The position numbers and the translations under genes were made by a program. From an uncultured Clostridium sp. (GTDB lineage Bacteria > Bacillota > Clostridia > Clostridiales > Clostridiaceae), in NCBI GenBank assembly GCA_902785295.1, contig CACZYK010000005.1:1-49167 (forward strand): a stretch of DNA of 49,167 nt, in the 5' to 3' direction. Under the pieces are notes generated by a model. It did not search any database, was not told the DNA's origin, and saw nothing but the letters and a program-made list of their open reading frames with translations. Positions 8,433 to 18,196 of the stretch are shown here, piece by piece; the stretch's first letter is position 1; every line of letters starts with the position of its first letter.

Positions 8433-10023
8433 TGTTTGGATACTTTTAAAAGTACAATTAATGAGCTTTTTTGGAATAAATAAAGCTATTCATTCAAAAA
8501 GTGAAAAAGAAAAGGATAAAATTATATATTTATTAATTGGGGGCATAATAGTTCTTTTTATTATGGGAGTTTACTCATCTTTAATAAGCTATGGAATGGG
8601 AAAAGTTTTTAAATCATTAAATATTACTGAAATGTTACTTGCTATAATGTTATCTGCAAGTAGCATAGTAATATTATTTACAACTGCTATTAAAGCAAAT
8701 GGAGCATTATTTGGTTGTGGAGATTATAATATTATTATGTCTCTTCCAATAAAGACAAGTCATATTATTATGAGTAAAATACTTACATTATATGTTTTAA
8801 ATTTTATTTTAAGTTCTTTAATTATGGTACCAGCTGGAGTGGTTTATGGAATTTTAGAGAGTATGTCAACAATATATTATATAGTGTTTGGTATAACATT
8901 ATTTATTATTCCTTTAATTCCGTTAGTTATAGCTATGATTTTAGGTTCATTAATAGCATTTATATCAACAAGATTTAAATATAAAAACTTAGTTAATACA
9001 ATACTAACATTTATGCTTGTTATAACAATAATGGGAGTATCTTTAAATATTAATAAGATTGAACATAATATTGGCGATATAGGAAAAGCATTAGGAAATA
9101 GTATATATAAGATATATCCTTTATCAAAAGTATATGTAAAAGGAATTTGTGAGCAAGACATTTTATCATTACTTATATTTATAGGACTTTCTATAGGAAT
9201 TTTTGTATTATTTTCTAACATTCTTTCATTAAAATTTAAAGACATTAATAGTAAAATTATTTCTAAAAGTTCTAGTGGAAATTATGAAATTAAGGACTTA
9301 AAGATTTCATCACCTTTTAAAGCTTTATATAAAAAAGAATTAAAGAGGTATTTCTCATCAACTCTTTATGTTGTAAATACAGGAATTGGAGTTATATTTT
9401 TAATAGCAGCCTCTATAGCAATATGTGTAATTCCATCAGCAAAAATTGAAGAAATTTTTCAAGTACCAAATATACTTGATGTGATAAAAAGTTATGCACC
9501 ATTTATGTTTTCTATATTTATTGTTATGTCATGTACTACAAATTCATCTATATCATTAGAAGGAAAGAATGTATGGATATTAAAATCCTTACCAATAAAG
9601 GTGAAAGTGATACTACTAAGCAAGATAGCTGTAAATTTAACAATTTTAATACCAGCAATATTTATTTGTTCAATAATGCTTTCATTAAAATTAAAAATGG
9701 ATGCTATACAAAGTATTTTGTTATTTATTATGCCTTGTGTATTTGCATTTTTTATAAGTATTTTTGGTATTGTGGTTAATTTAAAATTCCCTAATTTAGA
9801 ATGGACTAATGAAGTTACTCCAATTAAACAAAGTATGTCAGTTTTTATTACTATGATAACAGGAGTAATTTTAGTAGGAATTTTAGTAGGAGCAACAATA
9901 AAGATTGAAAGTCTAAAAATAGATTTAGTCATTTTAATTATTACTTTAGTGTTAACATTAGTTACAATTATTTTATATAAAATTATGAATAAAATAGGGG
10001 AAGAAACATTTAAGAAATTATAA
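8425..10023 (+). CDS. ABC-2-like exporter permease
   Basis: A 532-residue polytopic membrane protein with roughly a dozen hydrophobic segments in two halves, separated by a hydrophilic loop near residues 275-305. It is translationally coupled (8-bp overlap) to the ATPase before it. The size and two-half pattern fit large clostridial permeases annotated as putative ABC exporters. No substrate-specific motif is visible. No clear terminator follows before the next gene, 74 bp away, which has its own ribosome site. Confidence 0.88.
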   Translation: MNNVWILLKVQLMSFFGINKAIHSKSEKEKDKIIYLLIGGIIVLFIMGVYSSLISYGMGKVFKSLNITEMLLAIMLSASSIVILFTTAIKANGALFGCGDYNIIMSLPIKTSHIIMSKILTLYVLNFILSSLIMVPAGVVYGILESMSTIYYIVFGITLFIIPLIPLVIAMILGSLIAFISTRFKYKNLVNTILTFMLVITIMGVSLNINKIEHNIGDIGKALGNSIYKIYPLSKVYVKGICEQDILSLLIFIGLSIGIFVLFSNILSLKFKDINSKIISKSSSGNYEIKDLKISSPFKALYKKELKRYFSSTLYVVNTGIGVIFLIAASIAICVIPSAKIEEIFQVPNILDVIKSYAPFMFSIFIVMSCTTNSSISLEGKNVWILKSLPIKVKVILLSKIAVNLTILIPAIFICSIMLSLKLKMDAIQSILLFIMPCVFAFFISIFGIVVNLKFPNLEWTNEVTPIKQSMSVFITMITGVILVGILVGATIKIESLKIDLVILIITLVLTLVTIILYKIMNKIGEETFKKL

Positions 10024-10097
10024 AATGTTGTATTTAAATAAGTAATTTTAGGTTATAATAAAACAGAAGATAAAATAAAGCTAGAAAGGGGAAAAAT

Positions 10098-10712
10098 ATG
10101 AGCGGAAAACAACATAGTTGCATAGGAACAGTAGCTGCAATAATATTAGGTGTTGGTTTTACAGTAGGACAATCAGGAGCTATAAATATTTTAACAGTTT
10201 TATTATTTGTTATTGGAGCATTAGTAGGTTCATTAATTGTTGATATAGATTCAAAAAGGTCAAAGGCATCTCAACAATTTACTAGAATAGTTACAATAAT
10301 ATTTTGGGTATTTTTAATTTTTGTAATATACCAAAAATATTTATCAAATAATGCTTTAATAAATGGAGCTATGAACTTTACAGGAATAAAAAGTTTACTT
10401 GATAAAATAGTAATTTTATTTCTTATCATAGCTAAAACTTACATAAAAAGTGGATTTGCACTTATGATTTTATGTGTGCTTACAACACTTGGAAAAATGT
10501 CACCACATAGACAATTTACACATAAATGGTTTGGTACAAGCCTATTTTGTATAACAGCCTATTTTGCTTTTGAAAGTAAATTGGCAGTAGGATTTATTTT
10601 AGGATACATATTACATATAGTTGCTGATAAGACAACACCCGCAGGAATAGATTTCTTTGATTTTAAACTTCCATTACAAAATAGAAGAGGAAAGTTAGAC
10701 TTTCATTTTTAA
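10098..10712 (+). CDS. Membrane-bound metal-dependent hydrolase, YdjM/DUF457 family
   Basis: A 204-residue protein with about four membrane helices and the family's metal-binding elements: His near the start (KQHSCIG), GSLIVDIDSKRSKAS near residues 47-60, SPHRQFTHKWFG near 135-146, and HIVADKTTPAGID near 175-188. YdjM of E. coli belongs to the SOS regulon; no LexA-type site is obvious here. The function of the family is poorly known, with hydrolysis of a phospholipid or other membrane substrate inferred from conserved His/Asp residues. The gene is convergent with the Rrf2 regulator. Confidence 0.85.
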   Translation: MSGKQHSCIGTVAAIILGVGFTVGQSGAINILTVLLFVIGALVGSLIVDIDSKRSKASQQFTRIVTIIFWVFLIFVIYQKYLSNNALINGAMNFTGIKSLLDKIVILFLIIAKTYIKSGFALMILCVLTTLGKMSPHRQFTHKWFGTSLFCITAYFAFESKLAVGFILGYILHIVADKTTPAGIDFFDFKLPLQNRRGKLDFHF

Positions 10713-10754
10713 AATAAAAATGATACAAAAAACATAATTAATATAAAAAACATT

Positions 10755-10803
10755 AAAAAGTTGCTATATTAAGAACTAAGCTTCTTAGTATAACAACTTT
10801 TTT
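10755..10803. terminator. Bidirectional terminator hairpin
   Basis: AAAAAGTTG...TAAGAA pairs with TTCTTAGTATAACAACTTTTT with minor mismatches, with A and T tracts on both sides. It separates the convergent hydrolase and Rrf2 genes. Confidence 0.8.
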
Positions 10804-10805
10804 GT

Positions 10806-11252
10806 TTATATGTAGAACATAGTGTTCATAGGATTATTAAATTTATCAGCTTCTTCTACTAAATCACGCAATGTTATAGATGATAACCTTTTAGATATAT
10901 CTTCATCAAGTTTATTCCAAACTAAATATTCCATTGCTTTTTCAATTGCTTCTGAAGAATCTAATACTGTAGTATCTGTTTTATCAAAAAGGCTTAACTC
11001 TATAGCACCTATAATATCCTTTGCAGTTATACTATCTATGGACCTTGCAAGTTGGTACCCGCCTTGAGCACCCTTTATAGAAATTACAAGATTAGCTCTT
11101 TTTAAAAGTGAAAAAACTTGTTCAAGATATATTTTTGATATTTTTAATGAGTTAGCAATATTAATGATTGTAATGCATTCATTATTAGTACAGTTTTTAG
11201 CTATATATATCATTGATGCAAGACCATATCTAGCCTTTGAAGAAATTTTCAT
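10806..11252 (-). CDS. cymR: Rrf2-family repressor, probable CymR-type regulator of sulfur genes
   Basis: A 148-residue winged-helix Rrf2 protein: SSKARYGLASMIYIA at the start, the recognition-helix region ISKIYLEQVFSLLKRANLV, and the GAQGGYQLA wing. It lacks the three clustered cysteines of the Fe-S members IscR and NsrR, as CymR does. CymR senses cysteine supply through the CysK-OAS complex and represses cysteine genes. The gene is divergent from the sulfate uptake and reduction operon. A CATATATG-centred dyad is shared by its own promoter, the sulfate operon and cysK. The ATG at 11252 is preferred to 11258 because AGGAGG lies 7 bases before it but only 1 before the other. The family is certain; the CymR role is inferred from context. 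Confidence 0.85.
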   Translation of the reverse strand: MKISSKARYGLASMIYIAKNCTNNECITIINIANSLKISKIYLEQVFSLLKRANLVISIKGAQGGYQLARSIDSITAKDIIGAIELSLFDKTDTTVLDSSEAIEKAMEYLVWNKLDEDISKRLSSITLRDLVEEADKFNNPMNTMFYI

Positions 11253-11275
11253 TTTCATACCTCCTTTTCATACAA

Positions 11276-11321
11276 TACATATATGTAATTATTATACTAT
11301 ATAAAATCTGAGTTTTGTCAA
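11276..11321 (-). promoter_or_regulatory. Rrf2 gene promoter and putative operator
   Basis: On the minus strand TTGACA (11321-11316) and TATAAT (11296-11291) are 19 bp apart. Directly downstream lies the perfect palindrome TACATATATGTA (11287-11276). Its core matches the dyads at the sulfate operon and cysK, which suggests autorepression. Confidence 0.65.
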
Positions 11322-11422
11322 TAGTTAAAAATATAATTTATAATAGAAAAGTTGGTTTTAATACATTATCTCAATAAAGTATAGTAAGAATATATTTTTT
11401 ATAAAAATTTTTCTAAAAGTTA

Positions 11423-11473
11423 TTGACAATAGAAAAATATGATATTATAATTTAGTCATTGAAAACATATATG
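11423..11473 (+). promoter_or_regulatory. Consensus promoter and putative Rrf2 operator of the sulfate operon
   Basis: TTGACA (11423-11428) and TATAAT (11446-11451) are separated by exactly 17 bp, a perfect sigma-A promoter. ACATATATG at 11465-11473 lies where a repressor would block early transcription and matches the cysK and rrf2 sites. Confidence 0.75.
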
Positions 11474-11508
11474 AAAAGTATGTATTAAAAATAAAAGGGG
11501 GAATAAAA

Positions 11509-12567
11509 ATGAAGAAAAGAATATTAAGTGCTTTATTAGGAGCTACATTATTTATGGGGGTATTAACAGGTTGCGGAAATGGTAGTGCTAGTAAAGAAAG
11601 TGCTTCAAATACAGCTAATGACAGTAAAAAGTCTATAGAACTTTTAAATGTTTCATATGACCCAACAAGAGAATTATACACAGATTTTAATAAAAGTTTT
11701 ACTAAGTATTGGAAAGACAAAACAGGTCAAGAGGTAACTATTAGCCAATCTCATGGTGGTTCAGGAAAACAAGGGCGTTCAGTAATAGAAGGTTTAGAAG
11801 CAGATGTTGTTACTTTGGCATTAGCATATGATATTGATGCAATAGAAGATGCAGGCTTAATAGATAAAGGATGGCAAGATGAATTTGAAGATAATAGCTC
11901 ACCTTATACATCAACAATAGTGTTCTTAGTTAGAAAAGGAAATCCTAAGAATATAAAGGATTGGGATGATTTAATAAAGGATGATGTTTCAATAGTAACT
12001 CCAAATCCAAAAACTTCAGGTGGAGCAAGATGGAACTATTTAGCAGCTTGGGCATATGGATTAAATAAGTTTAATAATGATGAAGAAAAAGTTAAGGACT
12101 TTATAGGAAAGTTATATAAAAATGTTGAAGTTTTAGATTCAGGTGCAAGAGGTGCAACTACAAGCTTTGTTGAAAGAGGAATTGGAGATGTTCTTTTAGC
12201 TTGGGAAAATGAAGCTTATTTATCTCTTGATGAATTTGGTAAAGACCAGTTTGAAATAGTAGTGCCATCTATAAGTATCTTAGCAGAACCACCAGTTGCA
12301 ATAGTTGATAAGGTGGCAGAAAAGAAAGGTACAACAGAGGTAGCAAAGGCTTATTTAGAATATCTTTATTCAGATGAAGGACAAAGAATTGCTGCAAAAA
12401 ATTATTATAGACCAAGAAATGAAAAAATCGCAGAAGAATACAAAGATACTTTTAAAGATGTAAATTTAGTAACAATAGATGATGTTTTTGGTGGATGGAG
12501 AGAAGCTCAAAAGAAACATTTTGCAGATGGAGGAATATTTGACCAAATATATGTGCCTTCAAAATAA
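11509..12567 (+). CDS. sbp: Sulfate/thiosulfate-binding lipoprotein
   Basis: A 352-residue solute-binding protein of the sulfate/molybdate class. The lipobox LTGC puts the lipidated Cys at residue 22. Family signatures are visible: [20 protein letters not shown], the [20 protein letters not shown] block and VLLAWENEA. It delivers sulfate or thiosulfate to the CysT/CysW permeases. It is first gene of a tightly packed operon (24 bp before cysT) that continues into sulfate activation and reduction genes. A GGGG-containing ribosome site precedes the ATG. The binding fold is secure; whether sulfate or thiosulfate is preferred is not visible. Confidence 0.95.
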   Translation: MKKRILSALLGATLFMGVLTGCGNGSASKESASNTANDSKKSIELLNVSYDPTRELYTDFNKSFTKYWKDKTGQEVTISQSHGGSGKQGRSVIEGLEADVVTLALAYDIDAIEDAGLIDKGWQDEFEDNSSPYTSTIVFLVRKGNPKNIKDWDDLIKDDVSIVTPNPKTSGGARWNYLAAWAYGLNKFNNDEEKVKDFIGKLYKNVEVLDSGARGATTSFVERGIGDVLLAWENEAYLSLDEFGKDQFEIVVPSISILAEPPVAIVDKVAEKKGTTEVAKAYLEYLYSDEGQRIAAKNYYRPRNEKIAEEYKDTFKDVNLVTIDDVFGGWREAQKKHFADGGIFDQIYVPSK

Positions 12568-12591
12568 TAAATTACAAATGAGGTGGAAGTA

Positions 12592-13416
12592 ATGAAAAGA
12601 AAAGAAAGAGTTATCCCAGGATTTGGGTTATCTATGGGAATTACACTTCTTTATTTAGGATTAATAGTTTTAATTCCTTTAGTAAGTGTAGTTATTAAAA
12701 GCTCAAGTATTGGATTAAGTGGAATTATTGATACAGTAACTAACCCAAGAGTTTTATCAGGATTTAAAGTAAGCCTTCAATGTTCTTTAGCAGCTGCTTT
12801 AATAAATAGTGTTTTTGGACTTATATTATCTTGGGTACTTGTAAGATATAAATTCCCTTTTAAAAGACTTTTAGATGGAATTATAGACCTTCCATTTGCT
12901 CTTCCAACAGCAGTAGCAGGAATTGCATTAACAGCACTTTATTCAAAAAATGGATGGATAGGTTCTAAGTTATACAAATTAGGAATTGAATCTTCATTTT
13001 CTAAGTTTGGAATTACAATAGCTTTAATATTTATAGGAATTCCTTTTGTAGTTAGAAATATTCAGCCAGTTTTAGAAGAATTAGATAGTCAGTATGAAGA
13101 AGCAGCTGAAATGCTAGGAGCAGGAAAAGTAAGAACTTTCTTTAAAGTAATTTTCCCAGAATTACTTTCACCTCTTTTAACAGGCTTTGCTTTGGCTTTT
13201 GCTAGAGGAATAGGTGAATATGGTAGTGTTGTATTTATAGCAGGAAATATGCCTATGAAAACAGAAATAGCACCTCTTCTTATAATGAGTAAGCTTGAAC
13301 AATATGATTATGCAGGAGCAACTGCAATTGCTTTAGTAATGCTTATATTATCATTTATAATACTTTTTTCAATAAACTTAATTCAAGTTCATACAAATAA
13401 ATTTACAAGGGAGTGA
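12592..13416 (+). CDS. cysT: Sulfate ABC transporter permease CysT
   Basis: A 274-residue permease with six hydrophobic segments and the ABC-coupling EAA loop (EAAEMLGAGKVRTFFKVIFPE, near residue 165). The family stretch DLPFALPTAVAGIALT is also present. The ATG at 12592 is chosen over GTG 12583 because GAGGTGG is spaced correctly for it. It pairs with CysW and CysA in sulfate import. Its stop is 6 bp before cysW. Confidence 0.94.
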   Translation: MKRKERVIPGFGLSMGITLLYLGLIVLIPLVSVVIKSSSIGLSGIIDTVTNPRVLSGFKVSLQCSLAAALINSVFGLILSWVLVRYKFPFKRLLDGIIDLPFALPTAVAGIALTALYSKNGWIGSKLYKLGIESSFSKFGITIALIFIGIPFVVRNIQPVLEELDSQYEEAAEMLGAGKVRTFFKVIFPELLSPLLTGFALAFARGIGEYGSVVFIAGNMPMKTEIAPLLIMSKLEQYDYAGATAIALVMLILSFIILFSINLIQVHTNKFTRE

Positions 13417-13421
13417 TTAAC

Positions 13422-14228
13422 ATGAAAAATAAATTAAGTAAATGGATTCTTATTTTAATAAGTGTATTGTTTCTAGTTTTAATGTTAATATTTCCCTTGA
13501 TAGTTATAATTGCAGAAGCTCTTAAAAAAGGTTGGGATGCATATTTAGCTGCTATAACAGATACATATACTTTAGAAGCTTTAAAGTTAACACTTATAGC
13601 AACAATAATCGCAACAGTTCTTAATACTATATTTGGATTATTTGCTTCTTGGGCAATTACAAAGTTTAATTTTAAAGGAAAAAATATTTTAACAGCTTTA
13701 ATAGACCTTCCTTTTGCAATATCACCAGTTATTGCAGGGTTAATATTTGTACTTACCTTTGGAAGAGGAAGCTTTTTAGAAAACTTTTTATCAAATAATA
13801 ATATAAAAATTGTTTTTGCTATTCCAGGAATAGTTTTAGCAACAATATTTGTAACCTTCCCATTTATAGTAAGAGAATTAATACCATTAATGAATTCTCA
13901 AGGAAAAGATGAAGAAGAAGCTGCAGCAATAATGGGAGCAAGTGGTTTTACGATATTTAGAAAGGTGACATTACCAAATATAAAATGGGCACTTTTATAT
14001 GGAATAATTTTATGTAGTGCAAGAGCTATGGGGGAATTTGGAGCAGTATCAGTTGTATCAGGACATATAAGAGGAAAAACTAATACACTGCCATTACATG
14101 TAGAAATACTATATAATGAATATCAATTTTCAGCAGCTTTTGCAGTAGCATCAATTTTAGTTATTATAGCAATTATTATATTAATTTTAAGAAATATTGT
14201 AGAGTGGAAGGGAAAAAAGGAGGCTTAA
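13422..14228 (+). CDS. cysW: Sulfate ABC transporter permease CysW
   Basis: A 268-residue second permease, paralogous to CysT. It has DLPFAISPVIAGLIFV and the EAA loop EEAAAIMGASGFTIFRK. The ATG at 13422 follows GGGAGTG at good spacing; an in-frame GTG at 13413 overlaps that site and is less likely. It lies 3 bp before cysA, so the transporter genes are translationally linked. Confidence 0.94.
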   Translation: MKNKLSKWILILISVLFLVLMLIFPLIVIIAEALKKGWDAYLAAITDTYTLEALKLTLIATIIATVLNTIFGLFASWAITKFNFKGKNILTALIDLPFAISPVIAGLIFVLTFGRGSFLENFLSNNNIKIVFAIPGIVLATIFVTFPFIVRELIPLMNSQGKDEEEAAAIMGASGFTIFRKVTLPNIKWALLYGIILCSARAMGEFGAVSVVSGHIRGKTNTLPLHVEILYNEYQFSAAFAVASILVIIAIIILILRNIVEWKGKKEA

Positions 14229-14231
14229 GCT

Positions 14232-15293
14232 ATGTATGTTGAACTGAAAAATATAAATAAATCCTTTAAAGATTTTAAAGCGTCAAATGATGTTAATTTT
14301 AGCATAGAAGAAGGAAAGCTAATAGGACTTTTAGGACCTAGTGGAAGTGGAAAAACAACAATTTTAAGAATGATAGCAGGTCTTGAAACACCAGATAGTG
14401 GGGATATTATTATAGGTGGTACAAGAGTTAATGATATACCAGCAGGAAAAAGAGGAATAGGCTTTGTATTTCAAAATTATGCATTATTTAGACATATGAC
14501 TGTATTTGAAAATATAGCTTTTGGTCTTCAAGTACAAAAGAAAGACAAAAAATTTATAAAAACTAGAGTACAAGAGCTTATAGAATTAGTTGGATTAAAG
14601 GGATTTGAAAAAAGATATCCTCATCAATTATCAGGAGGACAAAGGCAAAGAGTAGCTTTTGCTAGAGCATTAGCTCCAAATCCAAAGCTATTATTATTAG
14701 ATGAGCCTTTTGCAGCAATAGATGCAAAGGTAAGAAAAGAATTAAGGTCTTGGTTAAAAGAAATGGTAGAAAAGCTTGGCATAACAAGTATATTTGTAAC
14801 TCATGACCAGGAGGAAGCTGTAGAAGTTGCAGACGAAATAATAGTTACAAATAGAGGAAGAATAGAACAAAAAGGAACTCCAATAGAAATTTACAAAAAT
14901 CCTAAAACACCTTTTGTTGCACAGTTTATTGGAGAATCAACAATAATAGATAATTACTCATCACTTAAAGGATTTGATGATATAGGAGATGATTCTAAGG
15001 CGGTAATAAGACCTGAGTTTATACAAATAGGAAAAGATAGAGATGAAATATCAGTACCTTCAGCAGCTGAAAAAGGTATAGTATCTTCTGTTTCTTTTAG
15101 AGGAAATAATATTCAAATAGAGGTTCAGGTTGGAGAAAATAAATTAACAGGATATAGAACATTAGAAGATGAACCTTTAAAAGAAGGGGATGAGGTATTG
15201 GTTTTAATTCATAGAATATATGTATATAACAATAAAGAAACTAAAACATTAGAAAATAAATTAAAAGTAGATCCAATGCCAGTTTATATTTAA
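14232..15293 (+). CDS. cysA: Sulfate ABC transporter ATPase CysA
   Basis: A 353-residue ATPase. Walker A GPSGSGKTT is at residues 35-43, the signature LSGGQRQR near 132, Walker B LLLLDEPFAAIDA near 152, and the switch in FVTHDQEEA. A C-terminal TOBE-like domain (about 245-353) is typical of CysA and related importers. It energises the CysT/CysW pair. AGGAGG precedes the ATG. The next gene (AprA-like) begins 49 bp later without a terminator, so uptake and reduction genes share a transcript. Confidence 0.95.
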   Translation: MYVELKNINKSFKDFKASNDVNFSIEEGKLIGLLGPSGSGKTTILRMIAGLETPDSGDIIIGGTRVNDIPAGKRGIGFVFQNYALFRHMTVFENIAFGLQVQKKDKKFIKTRVQELIELVGLKGFEKRYPHQLSGGQRQRVAFARALAPNPKLLLLDEPFAAIDAKVRKELRSWLKEMVEKLGITSIFVTHDQEEAVEVADEIIVTNRGRIEQKGTPIEIYKNPKTPFVAQFIGESTIIDNYSSLKGFDDIGDDSKAVIRPEFIQIGKDRDEISVPSAAEKGIVSSVSFRGNNIQIEVQVGENKLTGYRTLEDEPLKEGDEVLVLIHRIYVYNNKETKTLENKLKVDPMPVYI

Positions 15294-15341
15294 AAATTTT
15301 AAACTTAAAACATAGTAAATATATATTGATAGGTGAATAAC

Positions 15342-17018
15342 ATGAAGATTGAAAAATTATCAACTGACGTTTTAATAATAGGGGGAGGAGCAGCAGGGTG
15401 TTTTGCTGCAATTACAATATCAAAAGAATCTGATAATAAAGTTCTAATTTTAGAAAAGGCAAACATAAAAAGAAGCGGGTGTTTAGCAGCAGGAGTTAAT
15501 GCTTTAAATGCTTACATAGTAGATGGAAAAAAACCTCAGGATTATGTAGATTATGCAAAAAAAGATGCAGAAGGTATAGTTAGAGAAGATTTGCTTTTAA
15601 CAATGAGTGAAAGATTAAATTCTGTAACAAAAAAATTAGAGGATTTAGGATTAGTTATATTAAAAGATGAAAATGGGAATTATGTTACAAGAGGAAATAG
15701 AAATATAAAAATTAATGGGGAAAATATAAAGCCAATACTTGCAGATGAGGTTTATAAATCTAAGAATGTAACAGTAAAAAATCATGTAAATGTTATTGAT
15801 TATATAGTTGAAAATAATGAAATAAAAGGGGTATATGGAATATCAACAGAGGAAGAAATATTTTATGTGGTACAAGCAAAAAGCGTGATATGTTCAACAG
15901 GGGGAGCAGCAGGACTTTATAAACCTAATAATCCAGGCTTTTCTCAGCACAAAATGTGGTATTGTCCATTTAATACAGGAGCAGGATTTGCAATGGGATT
16001 AAAAGCAGGGGCAGAGATGACAACCTTTGAAATGAGATTTATTGCTTTAAGATGTAAAGATACAATAGCACCTACTGGAACAATAGCTCAAGGGGTATGG
16101 GCACCTCAAGTTAATTCTAAGGGCGAAGAATATGGAAGCACTTATGGCAACACTACATCAGAAAGACTTTATGGAACAGTAAGGGAAAACTTACAAGGAA
16201 GAGGTCCATGTTACTTAAAAACAGAAGGTATTGGAGAAAAGGCTGAGCTGGATTTATTAAAGGCATATTTAAATATGGCACCAAGTCAAACTTTAAAGTG
16301 GATAGAAAGTGGAAAAGGACCAGATAAAGAAAATGTGGAAATTGAAGGAACAGAGCCTTACATAGTTGGAGGACACACAGCTAGTGGTTATTGGGTAGAT
16401 GTAAATAGAAAAACTACAATAAATGGTCTTTATGCTGCAGGGGATGTAGCAGGCGGTTGTCCACAAAAATATGTTACAGGGGCTTTAGTTGAAGGAGAAA
16501 TTTCAGCTGAATCTGCAATAAAATATATAAAAAATAAAAAAATTTCAGAGATAAATAAAGAGGAAATAGAAGAAAAGTTTAAAGAGGTTACAAGCTATTT
16601 AAATAATAAAGAAAGCTTATATAAAGTAGACGAATTAGAAGAAGGCATGCAAACTATTATGGATAAGTATGCAGGAGGAATAGGTTCTAATTATCAATTT
16701 AATGAAAATCAATTAAACTTAGCAGATGATAAAATTGATGGAATTATAGAATTAAGTAAAAATTTAAAAGCAAAGGATATAGATGAATTAGTTGAAATAT
16801 ATGAACTTAAAGAAAGATTAATAGTATGTAAAGCAGTAATAGCACATCTTAGAGCAAGAAAAGAAACAAGATGGCATAGCTTTGCAGAAAATTTAGATTA
16901 TCCAAATAAAAGTAATGATTATCTAAAGTATGTAAACTCCAAATTAAATAATGGAAAAATAGAGATAATATTTAGAGATTTAATAACAGGAGGGAATAAT
17001 TATGAGCATACTAATTAA
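15342..17018 (+). CDS. aprA: AprA-like adenylylsulfate reductase flavoprotein subunit
   Basis: A 558-residue FAD protein of the fumarate reductase/AprA superfamily. The dinucleotide motif GGGAAG is at residues 14-19, then KANIKRSGCLAAGVNALNAY near the start and a second FAD-contact motif NGLYAAGDVAGG near 363-374. AprA with AprB reduces adenylylsulfate (APS) to sulfite and AMP. Its place between sulfate import and the two ATP sulfurylase subunits fits exactly. It is somewhat shorter than dissimilatory AprA proteins (usually over 600 residues, from memory). The ATG at 15342 is preferred to GTG 15333 by its ribosome site. It overlaps the ferredoxin gene by 17 bp. APS reductase activity is inferred from context and homology; no qmo-like electron donor genes are present. 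Confidence 0.82.
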   Translation: MKIEKLSTDVLIIGGGAAGCFAAITISKESDNKVLILEKANIKRSGCLAAGVNALNAYIVDGKKPQDYVDYAKKDAEGIVREDLLLTMSERLNSVTKKLEDLGLVILKDENGNYVTRGNRNIKINGENIKPILADEVYKSKNVTVKNHVNVIDYIVENNEIKGVYGISTEEEIFYVVQAKSVICSTGGAAGLYKPNNPGFSQHKMWYCPFNTGAGFAMGLKAGAEMTTFEMRFIALRCKDTIAPTGTIAQGVWAPQVNSKGEEYGSTYGNTTSERLYGTVRENLQGRGPCYLKTEGIGEKAELDLLKAYLNMAPSQTLKWIESGKGPDKENVEIEGTEPYIVGGHTASGYWVDVNRKTTINGLYAAGDVAGGCPQKYVTGALVEGEISAESAIKYIKNKKISEINKEEIEEKFKEVTSYLNNKESLYKVDELEEGMQTIMDKYAGGIGSNYQFNENQLNLADDKIDGIIELSKNLKAKDIDELVEIYELKERLIVCKAVIAHLRARKETRWHSFAENLDYPNKSNDYLKYVNSKLNNGKIEIIFRDLITGGNNYEHTN

Positions 17019-17316
17019 CAAGGATAAATGTGTTGGATGTAGAAAATGCAAAGAAGCTTGTCCTGGCAATTTAATTAAAATAGATGAAAATAATAAAGCA
17101 TTTATAAAAAATCCAAAGCATTGTTGGGGCTGTGCATCTTGTATAAAGGAATGTAAAGTCAATGCAATTAAATATTACCTTGGAGCAGATATGGGAGGAA
17201 AAGGTGGAACTCTTACAACTGAAACAAAAGGGGATATTACATATTGGAATATAGAAAAAATAAGTGGTGAAAAAGTAACAATAGAAGTAAATAGAAATAA
17301 TGCAAATGCATATTAG
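17002..17316 (+). CDS. aprB: AprB-like 2[4Fe-4S] ferredoxin subunit
   Basis: A 104-residue protein with two CxxCxxCxxxC cluster motifs (Cys 10, 13, 16, 20 and 41, 44, 47, 51). A C-terminal tail follows with YYLGADMGGKGG, which resembles the AprB segment that packs on AprA. Its start lies inside the end of the flavoprotein gene (17-bp overlap), which strongly implies a stoichiometric complex. It would pass electrons to the AprA FAD. GGAGGG precedes the ATG. It is shorter than dissimilatory AprB. Confidence 0.85.
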   Translation: MSILINKDKCVGCRKCKEACPGNLIKIDENNKAFIKNPKHCWGCASCIKECKVNAIKYYLGADMGGKGGTLTTETKGDITYWNIEKISGEKVTIEVNRNNANAY

Positions 17317-17328
17317 GGGGAATTAATA

Positions 17329-18129
17329 ATGGATCATTTAGACAGATTAGAAGCAGAAAGTATATTTATAATAAGAGAAGCTTATAAAAAGCTTGGTAAA
17401 TTAGGAATGTTATGGTCAATAGGTAAGGACTCAACAGTATTATTATGGCTTGCAAAGAAAGCCTTTTATGGTCACTGCCCATTTCCATTTATCCATGTAG
17501 ATACAACTCATAAGATACCAGAAATGATTGAATATAGAGATAGAGTGGCTAAAGAATTAAACCTAGATTTAATAGTACACACTAATCAAGAAGCAATAGA
17601 TAAGGGAATAGGGCCACAAAGTGGAAGACTTGTATGCTGTAAGGCATTAAAAACAGAAGGATTACAACAAGTTGTTAAAAAATATGGTTTTGATGGTCTT
17701 ATAGTTGGAGTAAGACGTGATGAAGAAGGTTCACGTTCTAAAGAAAGAGTATTTAGTGAAAGAAATAAAGACTATGAATGGGATTATTCAAACCAACCAC
17801 CAGAATTATGGGACCAATTTAAAACAGATTTTCCTAAAGGAAACCATATAAGGGTACATCCATTATTACAATGGAGTGAATTAGATATATGGGAATACAT
17901 AAAGAGAGAAAATATCCCTATAATAGACTTATACTTTGCTAAAAATGGAGAAAGATATAGAAGTTTAGGATGTGCTCCATGTACTGGAAAAATAAAATCA
18001 AATGCAAGCACATTAGATGAAATAATAGAAGAACTAAAGCATACAACTACTGGTGAACGTGCAGGAAGAGCCCAAGACCAAGAGGATTCATATGCTATGC
18101 AGAAATTAAGAAAGGATGGATATATGTAA
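17329..18129 (+). CDS. cysD: Sulfate adenylyltransferase small subunit CysD
   Basis: A 266-residue PP-loop enzyme. WSIGKDSTVLLWL gives the ATP-binding loop at residues 30-35. HVDTTHKIPEM, IVGVRRDEEGSR and the C-terminal ERYRSLGCAPCTG are family blocks. With the GTPase CysN it makes APS from ATP and sulfate. It follows the ferredoxin gene by 12 bp and precedes cysN by 67 bp. The start has GGGGG upstream. Confidence 0.95.
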   Translation: MDHLDRLEAESIFIIREAYKKLGKLGMLWSIGKDSTVLLWLAKKAFYGHCPFPFIHVDTTHKIPEMIEYRDRVAKELNLDLIVHTNQEAIDKGIGPQSGRLVCCKALKTEGLQQVVKKYGFDGLIVGVRRDEEGSRSKERVFSERNKDYEWDYSNQPPELWDQFKTDFPKGNHIRVHPLLQWSELDIWEYIKRENIPIIDLYFAKNGERYRSLGCAPCTGKIKSNASTLDEIIEELKHTTTGERAGRAQDQEDSYAMQKLRKDGYM

Positions 18130-18196
18130 ATAGATTCTATCTAATAGAAAATAGTTTAAAAAAATCTGCATTAACATTAAAACGGGGGTATTAAAA

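Noticed and set aside
9492-9932. Long minus-strand frame inside the ABC permease
   Set aside because: Mirror of a membrane-protein gene with strong codon bias; no start signal.
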